Shown piece by piece: positions 12,345 through 24,194 of a DNA stretch of 64,000 nucleotides. Position 1 is the first letter of the stretch. Every line of letters starts with the position of its first letter. The notes under the pieces are model-generated. The model made no database searches and had not been told where the DNA came from. It was given only the letters and a program-made list of their open reading frames with translations. The translations under genes and the position numbers were made by a program. Source of the stretch: Norana najaformis (lineage: Eukaryota; Annelida; Clitellata; Crassiclitellata; Hormogastridae); assembly GCA_964023275.1 (NCBI GenBank), contig OZ029916.1, positions 13,508,607 through 13,572,606 on the forward strand. The letters are read 5' to 3'.

Positions 12345-12745
12345 ATTGTAATTGTAATTACAGATTTATATAGCGTCTCTTCAAGAGAGACTCATCAGAG
12401 GAGCTCCTGACCTAACGACAGAAAACCAGGATCGAACAAAATGATTTTCAAGCGCTTACAGAATATTAGAAAGACTAAGTAGTTCATGTCGTAGGGTGCT
12501 AGGCAACCTGTTCCAGAAGGTTGGACCAACCACAATGAAACTTCTATGCTGCAATGTGGAAGTTCGGGCCGGAGTAAAAAACAGGTCACCCTGTGCAGCA
12601 GAGCGAAGAGATCTACGGCCAGAATGGGACGAGATCGAGACACATAAGTCTCTGAGATAAGATGGAGCACAGCCCGTCAGAAAATTATGTATTGGCATTA
12701 AGATCTTAAACTCATTGCTTGTTCTTTTCCATGGTCTGCGTGTAT
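12345..12745 (-). mobile_element. LINE 3' fragment, family B, minus strand
   Basis: The minus strand reads a FKILMPIHNFLTGCAPSYLRDLC block, then GPTFWNRLPSTLRHELLS, the same C-terminal RT block as the copy at 7.0 kb. Its noncoding end (12345-12410 on +) begins with GTAATTGTAATTACAG and GATTTATATAGCGTCTC, shared with the 16.6 kb copy. It is 5' truncated and out of frame at its end. Confidence 0.75.
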
Positions 12746-13952
12746 TTTCGAGATCTGCGGCCTCTGGAAATCAACCTGTTATCCGATTATCAAAAGATTT
12801 GGGATTACGGAATGCAATTTTGCTTAAATCAAGCATCGTCTGATACTGTACCTTGTATATTACAATAAAAGCGCTCCACGAGTTTGCAGATTATACCAGG
12901 TTACATTAGATCTAGGAGCAGTCCAAAATTGGAAAGAGGGAGTGACTGCAGGAAATTAAAAGAAAGGTATGAGATAGATAAACTCTAAATGTATAATGTG
13001 AAAGAATTTATCGCGTCAAATAAGCTTGAGAGGTCGAAGAGAATGAGAGAGGTAACTTTGCCTTGTCCGTGAAATAAATTACGTGATCGCTGAGAGCAAG
13101 TATTGTTGCAGGATGTCTAAAGATAAACTTATGTAATAGGATACCAGTTTTAAGATATAAATCACTTCCTAAGCTATTTACTAGCGTAATATGTCTCACG
13201 TAGAGCAAAAAGACGTCGTCGGCCATAGGCGGCAACAAAACCATCGAAACCCTCACGAATACAAAACGTCCACAAACAGTTACGAAAACGGCTTAAAAGG
13301 AACCATTGTGACCCAGAAAAACCAAATAAGTCCTGCACGTAGTGAAATTAAACACGACTAGTCAAGAGATTCGTAACAAAACCAAAAATCGAGTCTATGC
13401 CAAAGTTAAACAGAATAATATAAGGTCGGCTTTCCCGCTAAAATGTACAGAAGGCGTACAACGTGAAACAACAAACTTGATCCTATCCTATATGCCTTGT
13501 GTAACAATATATATGTTTCACAGAAAGGCATGGTTTCTTTAAGAATAGGTAGACCATATATGGACTAGTTACTCGGAGGATTGCGACCTTCAGGGAGGAA
13601 CATATTGACAAGAAAAAGAATAATAGGATTCAATTATAAATTAAAATTAGTACAGGTTTGAAAAGTATAGATGCTTAAATATTGTTGTTTTACATCTATC
13701 GCTGTGTTGCAATTAACGCTCAATCTTAAACTGTGAACAGTATAACACTACAACGGCCTTCAAGTGCACATATTATAGAGCACCTTTTCCAAATTATTGC
13801 CTATCCACGGTAGCTGTTCTGCTGAAATCATAGTTGTGTCTGGCAGTTCGACCTGCGTGACGCACTACAATTAAAGCCAGCAGTTAAACTTAATTATTGG
13901 CAAACATGATAACCACGTAGGTTACTCAGATTAGAGTAAGTTAGACTCTAAC

Positions 13953-14040
13953 CTCTTCTGATAGAGGATAACAGAAACGAGCAAGAAGACTCCAACGATG
14001 ACGCCAACAATAATTCCAAGCGATACGATCACCAAAACAC
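13953..14040 (-). CDS. Receptor gene, transmembrane exon
   Basis: This 88-base minus-strand exon lies between acceptor GTTGACAG and donor AG|GTTAGA. It begins with two bases of a split codon (phase 1) and ends in phase 2, matching its neighbours. It encodes VLVIVSLGIIVGVIVGVFLL followed by VSVILYQK, a clean hydrophobic helix with GxxxG-like spacing and a basic stop-transfer end. Just before it in the predicted mRNA comes the CCP exon, leaving a stalk of only about nine residues. It is too short for an ordinary ORF search; the hydrophobicity, splice signals and phases are the evidence. Confidence 0.7.
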
Positions 14041-16609
14041 CTGTCAACGTGCAACAACATTTGATTTGTCAGAACACCTCTGCTCCAAGAACACATCAGT
14101 AAGTAAATCAATCATGTTGTTTTGTAATTCATATTTTTTTTTGTGACTGTATAGCTTCAACCCTCTGCTCATTATTATTAGCTGATTTACACCAGTGGCT
14201 CTAAATACAAATGCCTGACCATGGTCACAACCTTAAAGCTATATAAATCAAGCTGCTGACATCCAAGGACTGAAAATAAAGAATTGTCCTTCTACTCTAC
14301 AAAGTTAAGAGCAGCAGAAGAGATTGCAAGAAATGGCGACGCTTCATAACTCTGTTGGTTTCTAAGAAGACAAGCAGTCACTGTGGAAAGCGTACGTCAA
14401 AGGCCGCATTTAGGCTCCGTGAATGCAGAGACGCACTATTAAAGACTCGGACCATAATTATATATTTCATGGCCCGCAACACTCGTCATCATCTGCTGCC
14501 TGCCTCGCCCCTGGGGGCCGTTTCCACAGCAGACTGCCAGACATTTCTGGTTCTGAGCACGTTTCCAGGCCGTGTGTAATCCAAAATTCAGCGTGTGCAG
14601 GGTGGACCCCACCACTCTTTTCCGTGTGTGGCGAGGGCGTACAGCGGATCTCTTCCTACGTCTTTGGGGCACAGTTGGACGCGTACCTGGCCTGGTCCTT
14701 GAGGTGCTACTGTGGTCGCTGGCCTTCTCGACGTCGCTAGCGTCGCTGCAAATGATCGGCCAAGGCTGCGGAACACAAAGTCATGCGTGTATTGGCCACC
14801 AGCAAACTCAACCCTATTCGCAGCCACATCTCAAAGCAAGAAAGGTGTAGATTTTCCGACTGGAACATAACCCCACTGAAAAGGAGGTACCGTACAATAG
14901 CATAATTTATACATCTACAGTGTAGTACATCTCTTTATTTGTCTCAAGTCACTAGTCCGCGGGATCGGCTGGTACCTTTATCATCGATGAAGAGATAAAA
15001 AAGCTGATCAGGGGCCGCCGTGAACAGGTCCGCGCCTCGTTATCAGGAAGCTCGCCTCTTCAGAATCTCCACTGCCTTCAACTGTAGCTGTTCCTGTCGT
15101 CCCAACAGCTGCTCTATTGCGGCTCACGCGGTCCCGTCAGCTCCGCCGCCTTAAGAGTAGCCTTTTGCGAATTAAATATGCACGCGGCCAGAGTCTGTAT
15201 TTTTGGCCCAAAAGGTTTACCATACTTTCTCGATGTGAAACTGCGCATAGGGGCTGAAGCAACCCATGATGTAAGCTGCTGGGGCTAAGGAATACTCTGG
15301 TTGTATCAGCCTACATCCTGTTGTGTGACAAGCAGCTTGCCGCGGCGGCTGTTTCGCTGCTGAGCGGTCTTTAGCGCCCAGAGTTTCTCAGCTCTGAAAT
15401 AGTTTGTCAGCTCACGAAAAATTGTCAGCGTAACCGGAAGCTGACACTTTTCAAGCCTAGAATATTCAACAGCGCTGCCTATAAAACTGTCTGCCGTTTT
15501 ACATTCGGGATTTCATAAGAGATTGAGATAAAATGTGAATGACTGAGAGTTGAACTGTGAGCAATATGGCGATCAACTGCCGCTGAATGAAAGATAAACC
15601 ATGAGCTCTAACCGAAAAGCATGTGGTTGTCGCTCTCCGTCGTTTTATCGATGGCCCAGTTGTCATCTGCAGCCCCTGAAACACAAAGTGTGATCGGCTC
15701 ATTATCACAGCACGCATAGGAACAGGCCTATTATATTCACAGACAACAGTCTCAGTCGTCGACAGACAACATCTGTATGTATTCACTGCCTTTTGTGGTC
15801 TCTCGTGACCCCATTCCTTGAAGAAAGAGACTAGATTTCGTGAAAATTAGTTTTCCAGCCGGGCCACACAAGGATGATTTAAAAAGTAGCTCAAAGTTGT
15901 GCATCATGCAGCGAGGTATCAAGGGTGAAAAGGAGATAACCAAGTGCAGAGCCCTGAGGTTCGCCACAACCGAAAGCAGCTGGTGCTCGGTTAAATTACT
16001 AAACATGGACAGATTTAGTGCTAGGACAAACGATGCGTAGGCCTACTAGCCTAGAGCAACACAAGGAGGCCTGAACTACGAGACAGTCATGATCGACGGT
16101 ATCAAAGGCAGCTGAAACGTCTTGAAGAATGAGACCAACAACCTATTTTATATACAAAAGGAAGGGATCATAAGATGATATGTGTTTACATATATTATAT
16201 ACAGGCAAACAGCTAACTGTAATCCCTTGAAAAGTTGTGACGTAATAACAACGTCAGTGTTTCCACTAAAACAGTCAACCATTAACCTCCTATCTGTCCA
16301 ATCAACTCTCTGAAGTCTAAATCGGAACAAAATGGCTGCAACAACACTCCTCACTCACTACAATGAAATTACTCTACTAAACCTTACAACAATAAAGTAA
16401 TCAAATATCGTCGACTCTATTGTAATCTATTCTCATAAAACGTACACCAAATAGAATTAGATGTTATAAATAACAGAGATGTAAGCAACAGAGACGAAGG
16501 CTTCTATGGTTTTCTGAGTATTTCAATAACAGGTCAGAGCATATGTACTTTAATGGTCAACTAACATACCGAGCATATAGCATAGGAGCGCTACTTTGGC
16601 AAAATTGCA
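14041..16609. other. Receptor intron stretch without further features
   Basis: Part of the inferred 8.3 kb intron between the transmembrane and CCP exons. A higher-GC patch at 14.4-15.2 kb has open frames on both strands (14355-14850) but no recognisable protein and no splice-supported exon. Confidence 0.4.
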
Positions 16610-16614
16610 TATTT

Positions 16615-16979
16615 GGTAATTGTAATTGCAAATTTATATAGCGCCACTTCAAGAGAAACTCCTCAGAGTGTCTCCCGGCTTGACAACACACATCATGATC
16701 AAATAGACTAGACATCAAGTGCTTAGAAAAAGCCAAAGACATGTTGCTTGACAGCTCATTCCAGAAATATGGGCCGACCACAGGAAGTCTTCTACATTGT
16801 ACTGTGGAAGTCTGGCCAGGAGAGAAACAGGTCACCATGAGCGGCAGATACAAGAAATCTGAGGCCGGAGATGGATGAGACCAAGACGCAAAGCTCTTTG
16901 AGGTGAGGGAGAGCACAGCCTGCAAGACAATTATGCCTAAGCATTAAGATCTTAAACTCAATGCGTTTTAACATAAATA
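16615..16979 (-). mobile_element. LINE 3' fragment, family B, cut by a DNA transposon
   Basis: The minus strand reads KRIEFKILMLRHNCLAG and then a GPYFWNELSS block, the same tail as the 7.0 and 12.5 kb copies. The noncoding end (16618-16660 on +) again has the GTAATTGTAATTGCAAATTT tail. Homology stops at 16980, exactly where an ACACTGG terminus begins. The LINE was therefore probably present before the transposon inserted. Confidence 0.72.
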
Positions 16980-18239
16980 ACACTGGACATAGAAGATTTT
17001 GCTTCCTCAACACTTTTGGGTGCATCTTATGGCTTTTGGGCTGCTTATAACAAAAATGACCTTTAAATTTTTCTGTCACATACCGTTTTTTGGAATCGCC
17101 CATTTTTGTGATTTCCTCTCACATTTTCAGTCTACTAATATGTTACCCACAAATTAAGCTGTTTTTAAAGTCCTGACATGCCTGGGCATGCACTCAGTAC
17201 AAGTTGAACAACGGGCAATAGAAATGTTAAGTCTTAGGCATGCCTGGCCATGCTTATTTAGGATGGATGCTTTCAGGGCAGGCTCTAAAAGCAGCTCGCA
17301 TATGCAGATGTTATACATCACATTGATATCAGTTTGTACATATGTTGATGCACATGTTCTACAGGCTTAGACAGTATAGTGTGCGTACTTAACGACAGCA
17401 TTCATTGTCTACAGGACGATTGTTACAGCAGAAATGTCTCGCAACAGCCGCGATACATTATGTTGCATTTGTCGCGCGTATACACTTAAGCCTCAATGTC
17501 GCAGCATGACTGCACTTAATAAGAAAGCGTATAAGCTCTAATTCGGTTGTAAAATTGATGAACAAGACAAACCACATTTGCTGTTCAACATGTTGTGCTG
17601 TCGATCTGAGAGCTTTGGTGGTGGGCTGCCGATCTCATTGCTCTGCTGCGTAAGATGACTTGGTCGTCCCGCCGGTCCCAACTTCTATAGCACAGCAGAG
17701 AAGCTTTGCCATTTCAGTCTATCTTTCGGGAGGTATCTCTCAGAGGTACTCGGAAGTCAATGCTGTTCGCAGTCCTGATGATATGGCGAGAACAGAAGGA
17801 TCACTGACTGTTACTTCTGTCTGACCAATGTCTCTGGCTTCTCTGCTAACAAAGAAATCTATTGAATACCCCAATCTGTCTTCAACCATGAGACCAGTGC
17901 TGCATGACGACAGTTTGCCAATACCGAAGCCACCAGAGACATGGAGCCTAGATGAAGCAGACCTTCGTCTGCCATAATGCACGAGCCAGACGCTGAAAAC
18001 GACTTTGATCTAGATTTTGAACCGTTTATGTCCGGTGAGCCTCATCCACTTCATAGGATTCCAGAAAGCACGACGTTACACAAGCGATGCTGAAATCATT
18101 TGGAGTTGGAAGGAGGCTGTTGCAAATAATCCAAAGTGTATATGAGATGCTAAGTCAGCAGTCCGAGTGGGCAAGGGGCTTGGAGACTGTTTCAGAACTA
18201 CAACACTAGATAGGGAGACCCAATCTCCACAACGGCATT

Positions 18240-19207
18240 CATCACATACTTAGAGTGTAGTGGATAGTATAAAAGAAAATGGAACGGAAATCACGGTCCA
18301 CGGAATCAAAATCAACAACCTAAGATTTGCGGATGGCATAGACCTGATTGCAGAACAAAAGAAACATCATTCAGAAAAACGTTGAAATTCTATACACAGA
18401 AGGAAAGAATACAGAATAAAGAATAAAAAATTAACATCATAACACGAAGTTGATGATAATTGGTGCCTAGGAGAACGAGGTCTCAATGGAAGTAGGTGGT
18501 GAGAGGATCGAAAGTGTGGGCGAATTTGTTTATTTGGGAAGCCTGCCGACATGGGACAATGACTGTACTGCAAATCTTAGGTTCTCGCCATATCCTCGGG
18601 ACTGCGAACGGCATTGACTTCCGAGTACCTACCTATACAAGCCCTCAGATCGACAGCATATGTTGCACAGCAAATACGAGGAGAAGAATAACAAAAGCAA
18701 GCGGAGCAATGGCGGATTTCAAGAACATCTGAAGAAGCAGGGAGATTAGTGCGCACAACAAAGTGAAAATTATCAAAACATGCACATTCAGTGTGTTGCT
18801 GTATGCAAGTGAAACTTGGATGCTGTACATGCAGAACAACGATAGATTACTGACATAGGATTCCAGAAAGCACGACGTTACACAACGTTACACATCTGTA
18901 CCATCTCAAATGATGAGATGGTACAGATGACTATTACACATCAGATGGCAACAGAAGGTCACAAACACTGAGGTGCGAAGACGCGTTGCACAGGAAACAT
19001 CGTGCAGCAAGTAATGGAAAGTAAATTAAATCTCTTTGGCCACATCTGCAGAATGGATAAAACTAGGATGGTCAAACAAGTGGTGTTCGGAATGATGGAT
19101 GACGGAGGGATCAGAGGTAGACCGAATAGAAAATGGCTGAAACTGGTGCGGGACGGACGTTCTGTGCATAGGCTGAGTCTGTTGGCACGGAACAGAGAAC
19201 AATGAAA
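18240..19207 (+). mobile_element. LINE RT fragment, family C, inserted in transposon copy 4
   Basis: Broken + frames read INNLRFADGIDLIAEQ, with the RT box FADD decayed to FADG. They continue with GEFVYLGSLPTWDNDC, RRRITKASGAMADFKN, KVKIIKTCTFSVLLYASETW and finally SKLNLFGHICRMDKTRMVK...RGRPNRKWL. This is the conserved 3' half of a widespread invertebrate endonuclease-RT LINE; I do not assign the clade. A 50-base inverted piece of transposase sequence lies inside at 18582-18634. A 31-base direct repeat and a 16-bp-stem hairpin also lie in or beside it. Confidence 0.7.
18893..18929. repeat. Perfect 16-bp inverted repeat (hairpin)
   Basis: CATCTGTACCATCTCA is followed after five bases (AATGA) by its exact reverse complement. 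It lies just after the second copy of the 31-base direct repeat (18053-18083 and 18855-18885). Confidence 0.9.
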
Positions 19208-19845
19208 ATCTCCAGTGAGGTATGCGATCGACACCAACGGGCGATTAACTCATGAGCCGAAAGAAAAAGAAAGAAGAGCCTCGTCTCATGTCACAGTCAG
19301 AATTAACCTGGTCAGGGACTCAGTTTTGAAAGAAACAGAAGCAGAACTTCTTGGTTCAAGACTGAAAGGACGGGGTTTGCTGTCGCCAGTACGAACATTT
19401 CTGTCTTTCGAACCAGCGAAGAAGAGACGAGAAATTTCTTTGCACAGCTTGACAACCTCTGTTTCTGTACTGGGTTTGGGTTGTGAGCATGATCCACAAA
19501 TGGCGTCTTTTTATAGATTCGTTACTTTTATGCCTGAAAGCTGTCTTGTTACACCATGGCAATGTCCACCGTGTATTACCTATTGACTGTGCAATACACG
19601 TGAAAGAAACCTACGAAAACATGGAACTCTTGTTAAAACACATACAGTACAACAACTACAACTGGAACTTCTGTGGTGAACTAAATGTAGTGGCACTGCT
19701 ACCAAATCCTCTTGTCTGGTAAACATAAACTCAGGGAACTCATCTAATCTAGGTCTTATTGGAAGGCCCTAAATGAGATACTCCATAGAAACTCACTATC
19801 CACTGCTGGTTAATTGCTTATTTCTTTTGGGGGCTGTTGACCGGG

Positions 19846-19990
19846 TCGTAATCGTAATCTCAAAATTTCTAAAGCGTTACTTAAAAGATACGCGCAGGGA
19901 GCTGCGTCAAGTCAGTAAGGTTTTCATGCCACGTCAAGAACCAATTCCGGTCGCCAGAAGACCAGAGAGAAGGGGATAGGAGTGTCACAC
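19846..19990 (+). repeat. Dispersed repeat with GTAATC-type tail, copy a
   Basis: Begins GGTCGTAATCGTAATCTCAAAATTTCT, then a diverged body with CGTCAAGTCAGTAAGG... and ends near AGAGAGAAGGGGATAGG, like copy b. Other copies lie at 30876, 31330, 40190, 49797 and 63525. Confidence 0.6.
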
Positions 19991-21369
19991 CCTATCTATT
20001 ACTCCCTTTGAACTATTTCAGTGTAGTGTATTAATTACACATGGGATGCCAACAATCTATATTTAGTAAGCAATTGAGCCGGGTGTATATTACAATACGT
20101 TGCAAGTTAACTCAGGTCTTATTCTGTCAAACCCTTACAATAGAATAAGAGGTTTGATGGCTCGCTACAATCACTGTCAATTTAAGATTATGAATTTTAT
20201 TACAAATAAATGTCAAAACGTTTTGAGTTCAAGAACTATACAATAGAATTTCTAATCCATTAACCTAGCCTACCTAAGACCAGCACGTTATATATTCTTG
20301 TTAATATGCGAATTTACACTTCCCACGTTGAATAGAGCTAATTCGAGTTGTTCCAGTAACAGTTCCTTCATCGGCGAATCACTGTTCCTGCAGATTCGTT
20401 CTGAGGATGATGCAGTTTTCCACTCTAATTCCATTGAAAATGAAGACAAGTAGCCTACATGAACTGAAATGTCATACAATTTCGATCTGTTTCTTTCGAC
20501 AGAAACTCCACTTTCACGGATATATTTTGTAGAAAAGTCCACAGATCGCCAACAAGTTTCGACGATAAGTTCCACTAGGTAATTCTCGTGCCTTTTCAAC
20601 AATTCCTTACGAACGAAGTTCTTCCGCAGTTCGCTTAACTTAATAGTAAGAATTACCCGACATTTTGACTCAATTCGCCTAACGAACGCAATCTATGCAG
20701 TTCACTTACATGACAAAGCAAGTCAAAGATTTTCTTCAATCTACCGCTAACAACGTACGACAGGTAAGTCAAAGTTCACGGTTCTACTAAACCACTTATG
20801 GAATCGCTTCCTAACGAATCGAGTATCTAACTGAAGTAGTTCAAACTTCAAATCGACCCAGAGAAATACGAAGGATTTTATCATGAGTTCACCCTTTCGT
20901 GTCTAGCGTAAGACTCTCACATTTAACGTTTACCGCCTCTTATCCCTTTCTAAATACGCCTGCTCAATGATGGCGACGTTCTATTTCTGATGCGTCATGC
21001 TGCATCATACATCTTCAATGCACAAGCGATCGTTTGGTTTTTTAACGGCGGTCATTTGAATCTGCCTAGTCATCCACGGATCTTGCCTTCGTAGATTTCA
21101 AGCTTTAACACGTCCGCCATCATGACACGGCAGATCCCCATTTCTCAATACTAAAACTAGGTATCTACCGAGGCTGGTCTTTACCAATAAACTGAGTTAT
21201 ATCACTAAGTTATATCACTAAGTTATATCACGAAGTGCTGGTCTGCCTACTGAATCACTATACTTACACTATCATAGGCAAACTAGATACACATTAAATA
21301 TACTAATCTATATATTATAAGTCTCGATAAGCACCCTAATGCTATATACACAAGTTACACATAAAATCA
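19991..21369. other. Intron stretch with no supported feature
   Basis: AT-rich sequence. An open frame at 20288-20602 (minus) has no recognisable family. A short triplicated 'ATATCACTAAGTT' unit lies at 21195-21235. Confidence 0.4.
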
Positions 21370-21740
21370 AAGGCGGATTAAAAGAGGAAGATCGCTACAA
21401 GGAGCTGTGAGGGTTGGTTGTCTTTCAGTTGAGAAAAATGGAAAGGCATTGGATTCGATGGATCAGGGTGGGATTTCTTGAAAAGGTGAGACTTCAGTTT
21501 TGAATGGAATACCTATGAAGTGATAGATAGAGAGGCTTGAGACGGATGATTATGGTCAGTGAACAACGGAAGGGATAAAGGAACAGAGAATTTGCGAAAT
21601 TCAGGAGGGAGATCGTTCCAGGCTCGAGGTGCAGTGTAGTGTGTGGATCGCTTAGAGAGCTTAAGATGAGTAGTTACAGAGGGATGGGCAAGAATGAGGT
21701 AAGAGGTTGAACGAGTACAGCGTCAGGTAACTTTGCTTGA
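21370..21740 (-). mobile_element. L2-like LINE 3' fragment
   Basis: The minus strand reads LKLSKRSTHYTAPRAWNDLP, then PEFRKFS, and later HSKLKSHLFKKSHP, the typical L2/CR1 C-terminal block. Immediately next, on the + strand at 21727-21790, is a separate RT scrap (LLDIFDVSATFDTL, cf. the usual DLSAAFDTVDH). Confidence 0.6.
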
Positions 21741-22326
21741 TATTTTTGATGTGAGTGCGACCTTTGACACTTTAGTTCGTTTTAACAAATTTTATACCAA
21801 GAGCGAAGAGACCTACGTGTTCAAAGATTGCAAAGTTTTTTTATATTTGTAATAGAAACATACGGTTTTCACATCATCATTCACAAATTCAAGCCAAATT
21901 TAGCGCAGTACTAAACCCAGTTTTGATATTTTCCGACTTTGTGAGGGTTTTCTTCAAAACGGTCACATTTAGACCAGTATATTGCAAAGTAGATGGTGAA
22001 ATTGTAGGTAGTCTGCAACATACCTCTTAAATACCTAAAACATTGGTTACTGGCCACTGATAACCTGCAAATCATTCCTGCAAATGAAAAATGAAGCTTT
22101 AGCAATCTTATTGAATATCTTGTGAAACAGAATTTCATCAAGATGGGCCTATATTGAAAAACGAAGACGGCTAGGCAAGGATTGCCTCCTCGTTTCCACC
22201 TGAGAACATATGGGCTACAACAATAACGAATCAGGATTGACAGCTGTGCAAAATGCAGACCGTGTTTTTGCCGAGAACAGCTGAAAACAGGTTTCGCAAC
22301 TTACGATTATGAAACAATATACGCAC

Positions 22327-22494
22327 TCTGTGAGACACTGGTCGACTGACAGACGCCGTATTCTCCGATCCATTCGCGACTGAAGCACGTCAGATGCCAG
22401 GACTGAGTCGACTCATTACAATGAATAGTGGCTTCATCATTGCTCAGTGTCACCCAGGCACCAGATGGAGCCACAATCGGTCCACATCCGAAAG
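22327..22494 (-). CDS. Receptor gene, CCP/sushi domain exon (phase 1-1)
   Basis: This 168-base exon lies between acceptor TTTTTTTAACAG and donor A|GTGCGT. It encodes one compact module with four cysteines in CCP order: FGCGPIVAPSGAW..., a second Cys at ATIHC, a third at HLTCFS, then W and a final GVC. Short length, Gly/Pro near the first Cys and Trp before the last Cys are typical of complement control protein (sushi) domains. Both ends are phase 1, the usual arrangement for shuffled extracellular modules. It sits between the CUB exon and the transmembrane exon. Confidence 0.72.
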
Positions 22495-23228
22495 CTGTTA
22501 AAAAAACGACGACAAATTAATCGAAGCGCTTATGCTAAACAATCCAGTCTGATCGAAATTGATCCAAATGGATCGAGTGTAATACACTGCGACACGTGAA
22601 ATTTAATCTGAAATTATCTAGTATAGGCCCATAGGCTACCGTGTCCAATCTAGTACAATCTAAATTTACGACTTTTGTGGCGCCTATTCAGTCCTCCTCA
22701 TTAGTTAGTTATTTTGGTTACACATACACTTGATATAGTGCCCTTTAAGTAGCTTACAAAAGCATCTAAATGGCGTTGAAGTTCATTTAGAAGAACAAAG
22801 TTCGTAAGTAAGCAGCCGGTTCTCAGGTAACTTGAATAGTAACCGATGAACCAATGAACGGTTCACGACACGTGCAGAGTCCAACCGACGAATTCCCGTC
22901 CAGAGAAGACAGCTGACACCGCGTTCAGACTCTCTGCCCCATTTGTGTCAAGGGTGAGGAACGGCGACGGCCGATGAAGTTCGCAACACACGATAGCCTC
23001 ACCGTCCAGGAGTTTCTAGCAAAGGAAGTAGACGCAGCTTTCGGATGCCATTTGAACCGTCAGACCTGTGCAGGATAGGCAATAGACGTGGACCCACTCA
23101 TCATTGACGGTCCAAGCCACTCCAGACTATTCTCGCCCTTGCTTCACCGAATCCAAGACAATAGGAGCACTTTTGGTCGATTTGACCGCACCTGTCAAGT
23201 TCCTAGCCATAAATATCGTCTTTCCAGT

Positions 23229-24176
23229 GTTGTGCGTTAACTTGTTACTTGTAACATGTTACTGTTACTAATATTTTTATAACTTTTGCTAATTACTTTT
23301 TAAAAGAAACTAACGCACAGCAGTAACAGATTACTTTTACGAGGTAACGGTAACGCAAAAACTTTACTGTACTTTGCGCTTCCTTGAAATCAACCTATGC
23401 GCGCATCGTACGGTACGATATAATGGCGCTATAAGTTTAAATGAAAGTGGTTCTATATTCGATAGGGAAATCTTTGGTGAACGTGCCTTTCCGTAGACCA
23501 AGCATTTCCTTTTGTGTTCATGTCTCTTTCGTTCTAATCGTCGATTTCACCATACAGAAAGCGGAAAGTTCAAGTCGAAAAAAGCTTTCGATACTTGGCA
23601 TAAGAATTCTTCGAATTCCTAAACCAAACTGAGCAAAAATGTTTCGGTAAGATGCAAACTTTGTTGAAAGCTCTTAGTACGTCAATCAACAGAACGTCCA
23701 ATTTGAAAAGCATCTTATGGTGTGTACGCTTCACATTCGCTTGCCTGTTTAGAGTTTTCAAACAATTGTCTGCTCTCCATGCTGCAATTATTTGGTAGAA
23801 GGCATAAAGTCCAGTTTTTATTAGTGATAAAGACTTTGAGAGCTTCTTCGGTTGCGAGCCAATAAAGACTTGCCATCTAATGTGGCATCAGTTTCAGTAC
23901 ATTTTAAGTACTGTATATTTATATTATTATTAGTAATTAATCTGCCTATCATGTAATGCTAAATCACCAATGCAGCGAAGTTTGACGTTAACATTCCCAT
24001 GTGTATATGTAGTAACTAAAAATAATTAGTTACTTTTATAAAGTAGCTGTAGTCAGTAAGTAGTTACACTTTTCCTAAAGTAATTTTTATGGTAACTATT
24101 TACTTCTGTATGTCCAGTAACTAGTCACTGTAAATAATTAGGCCTACCTTTAAAAAGTAACTAACCAACATATTTT
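23229..24176. mobile_element. Probable hAT-like non-autonomous element
   Basis: The left end reads CAGTGTTGTGCGTTAACTTG, followed by repeated GTTACT/AGTAAC units. The right end (about 24000-24176) has the opposite-strand pattern (AGTTACTTTTATAAAGTAGC..., AAAAAGTAACTAACCAACAT). CAGTGTTG termini with subterminal AGTAAC/GTTACT repeats are typical of many animal hAT elements. No transposase is encoded. An 8-base target duplication is not clear, so the right boundary is approximate. Confidence 0.5.
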
Positions 24177-24194
24177 ATTAGCCTACTATATCTA

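Larger units (their letters stand above)
10363..13952 (-). other. Receptor intron with simple repeats and a LINE fragment
   Basis: Inferred intron between the tail and transmembrane exons. It holds a pyrimidine-rich tract (10586-10700), a pure (TC)n run (11597-11659) and the family B LINE fragment at 12.35-12.74 kb. No other coding sequence is supported. Confidence 0.5.
16980..19740 (+). mobile_element. Novel-family DNA transposon, copy 4 (shattered, interrupted by a LINE)
   Basis: The left terminus ACACTGGACATAGAAGATTT closely follows the intact copy's ACACTGGATCACA...GATTTTGC. Transposase remnants follow on the + strand. At 17437-17600 is the N-terminal Cys cluster (TLCCICRAYTLKPQC...FGCKIDEQDK). 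At 17750-17960 come LFAVLMIWREQKDH, DCYFCLTNVSGFS and an HDDSLPIPKPPE linker. After an interruption the middle domain resumes at 19285-19740 (AELLGSRLKGRGLLS, then WRLFIDSLLLCLKAVLLHHG and YNWNFCGELNVVAL). The second catalytic-candidate Asp is replaced by Glu. The 3' third and right terminus are missing or unrecognised. Many stops and frameshifts make this a dead copy. Confidence 0.7.

Noticed and set aside
14355-14850. Cluster of overlapping open frames on both strands
   Set aside because: Higher local GC explains the open frames. No domain, splice support or preferred strand was seen.
20288-20602. 104-residue minus-strand frame
   Set aside because: No recognisable family, no splice-supported boundaries, and it lies within an inferred intron.
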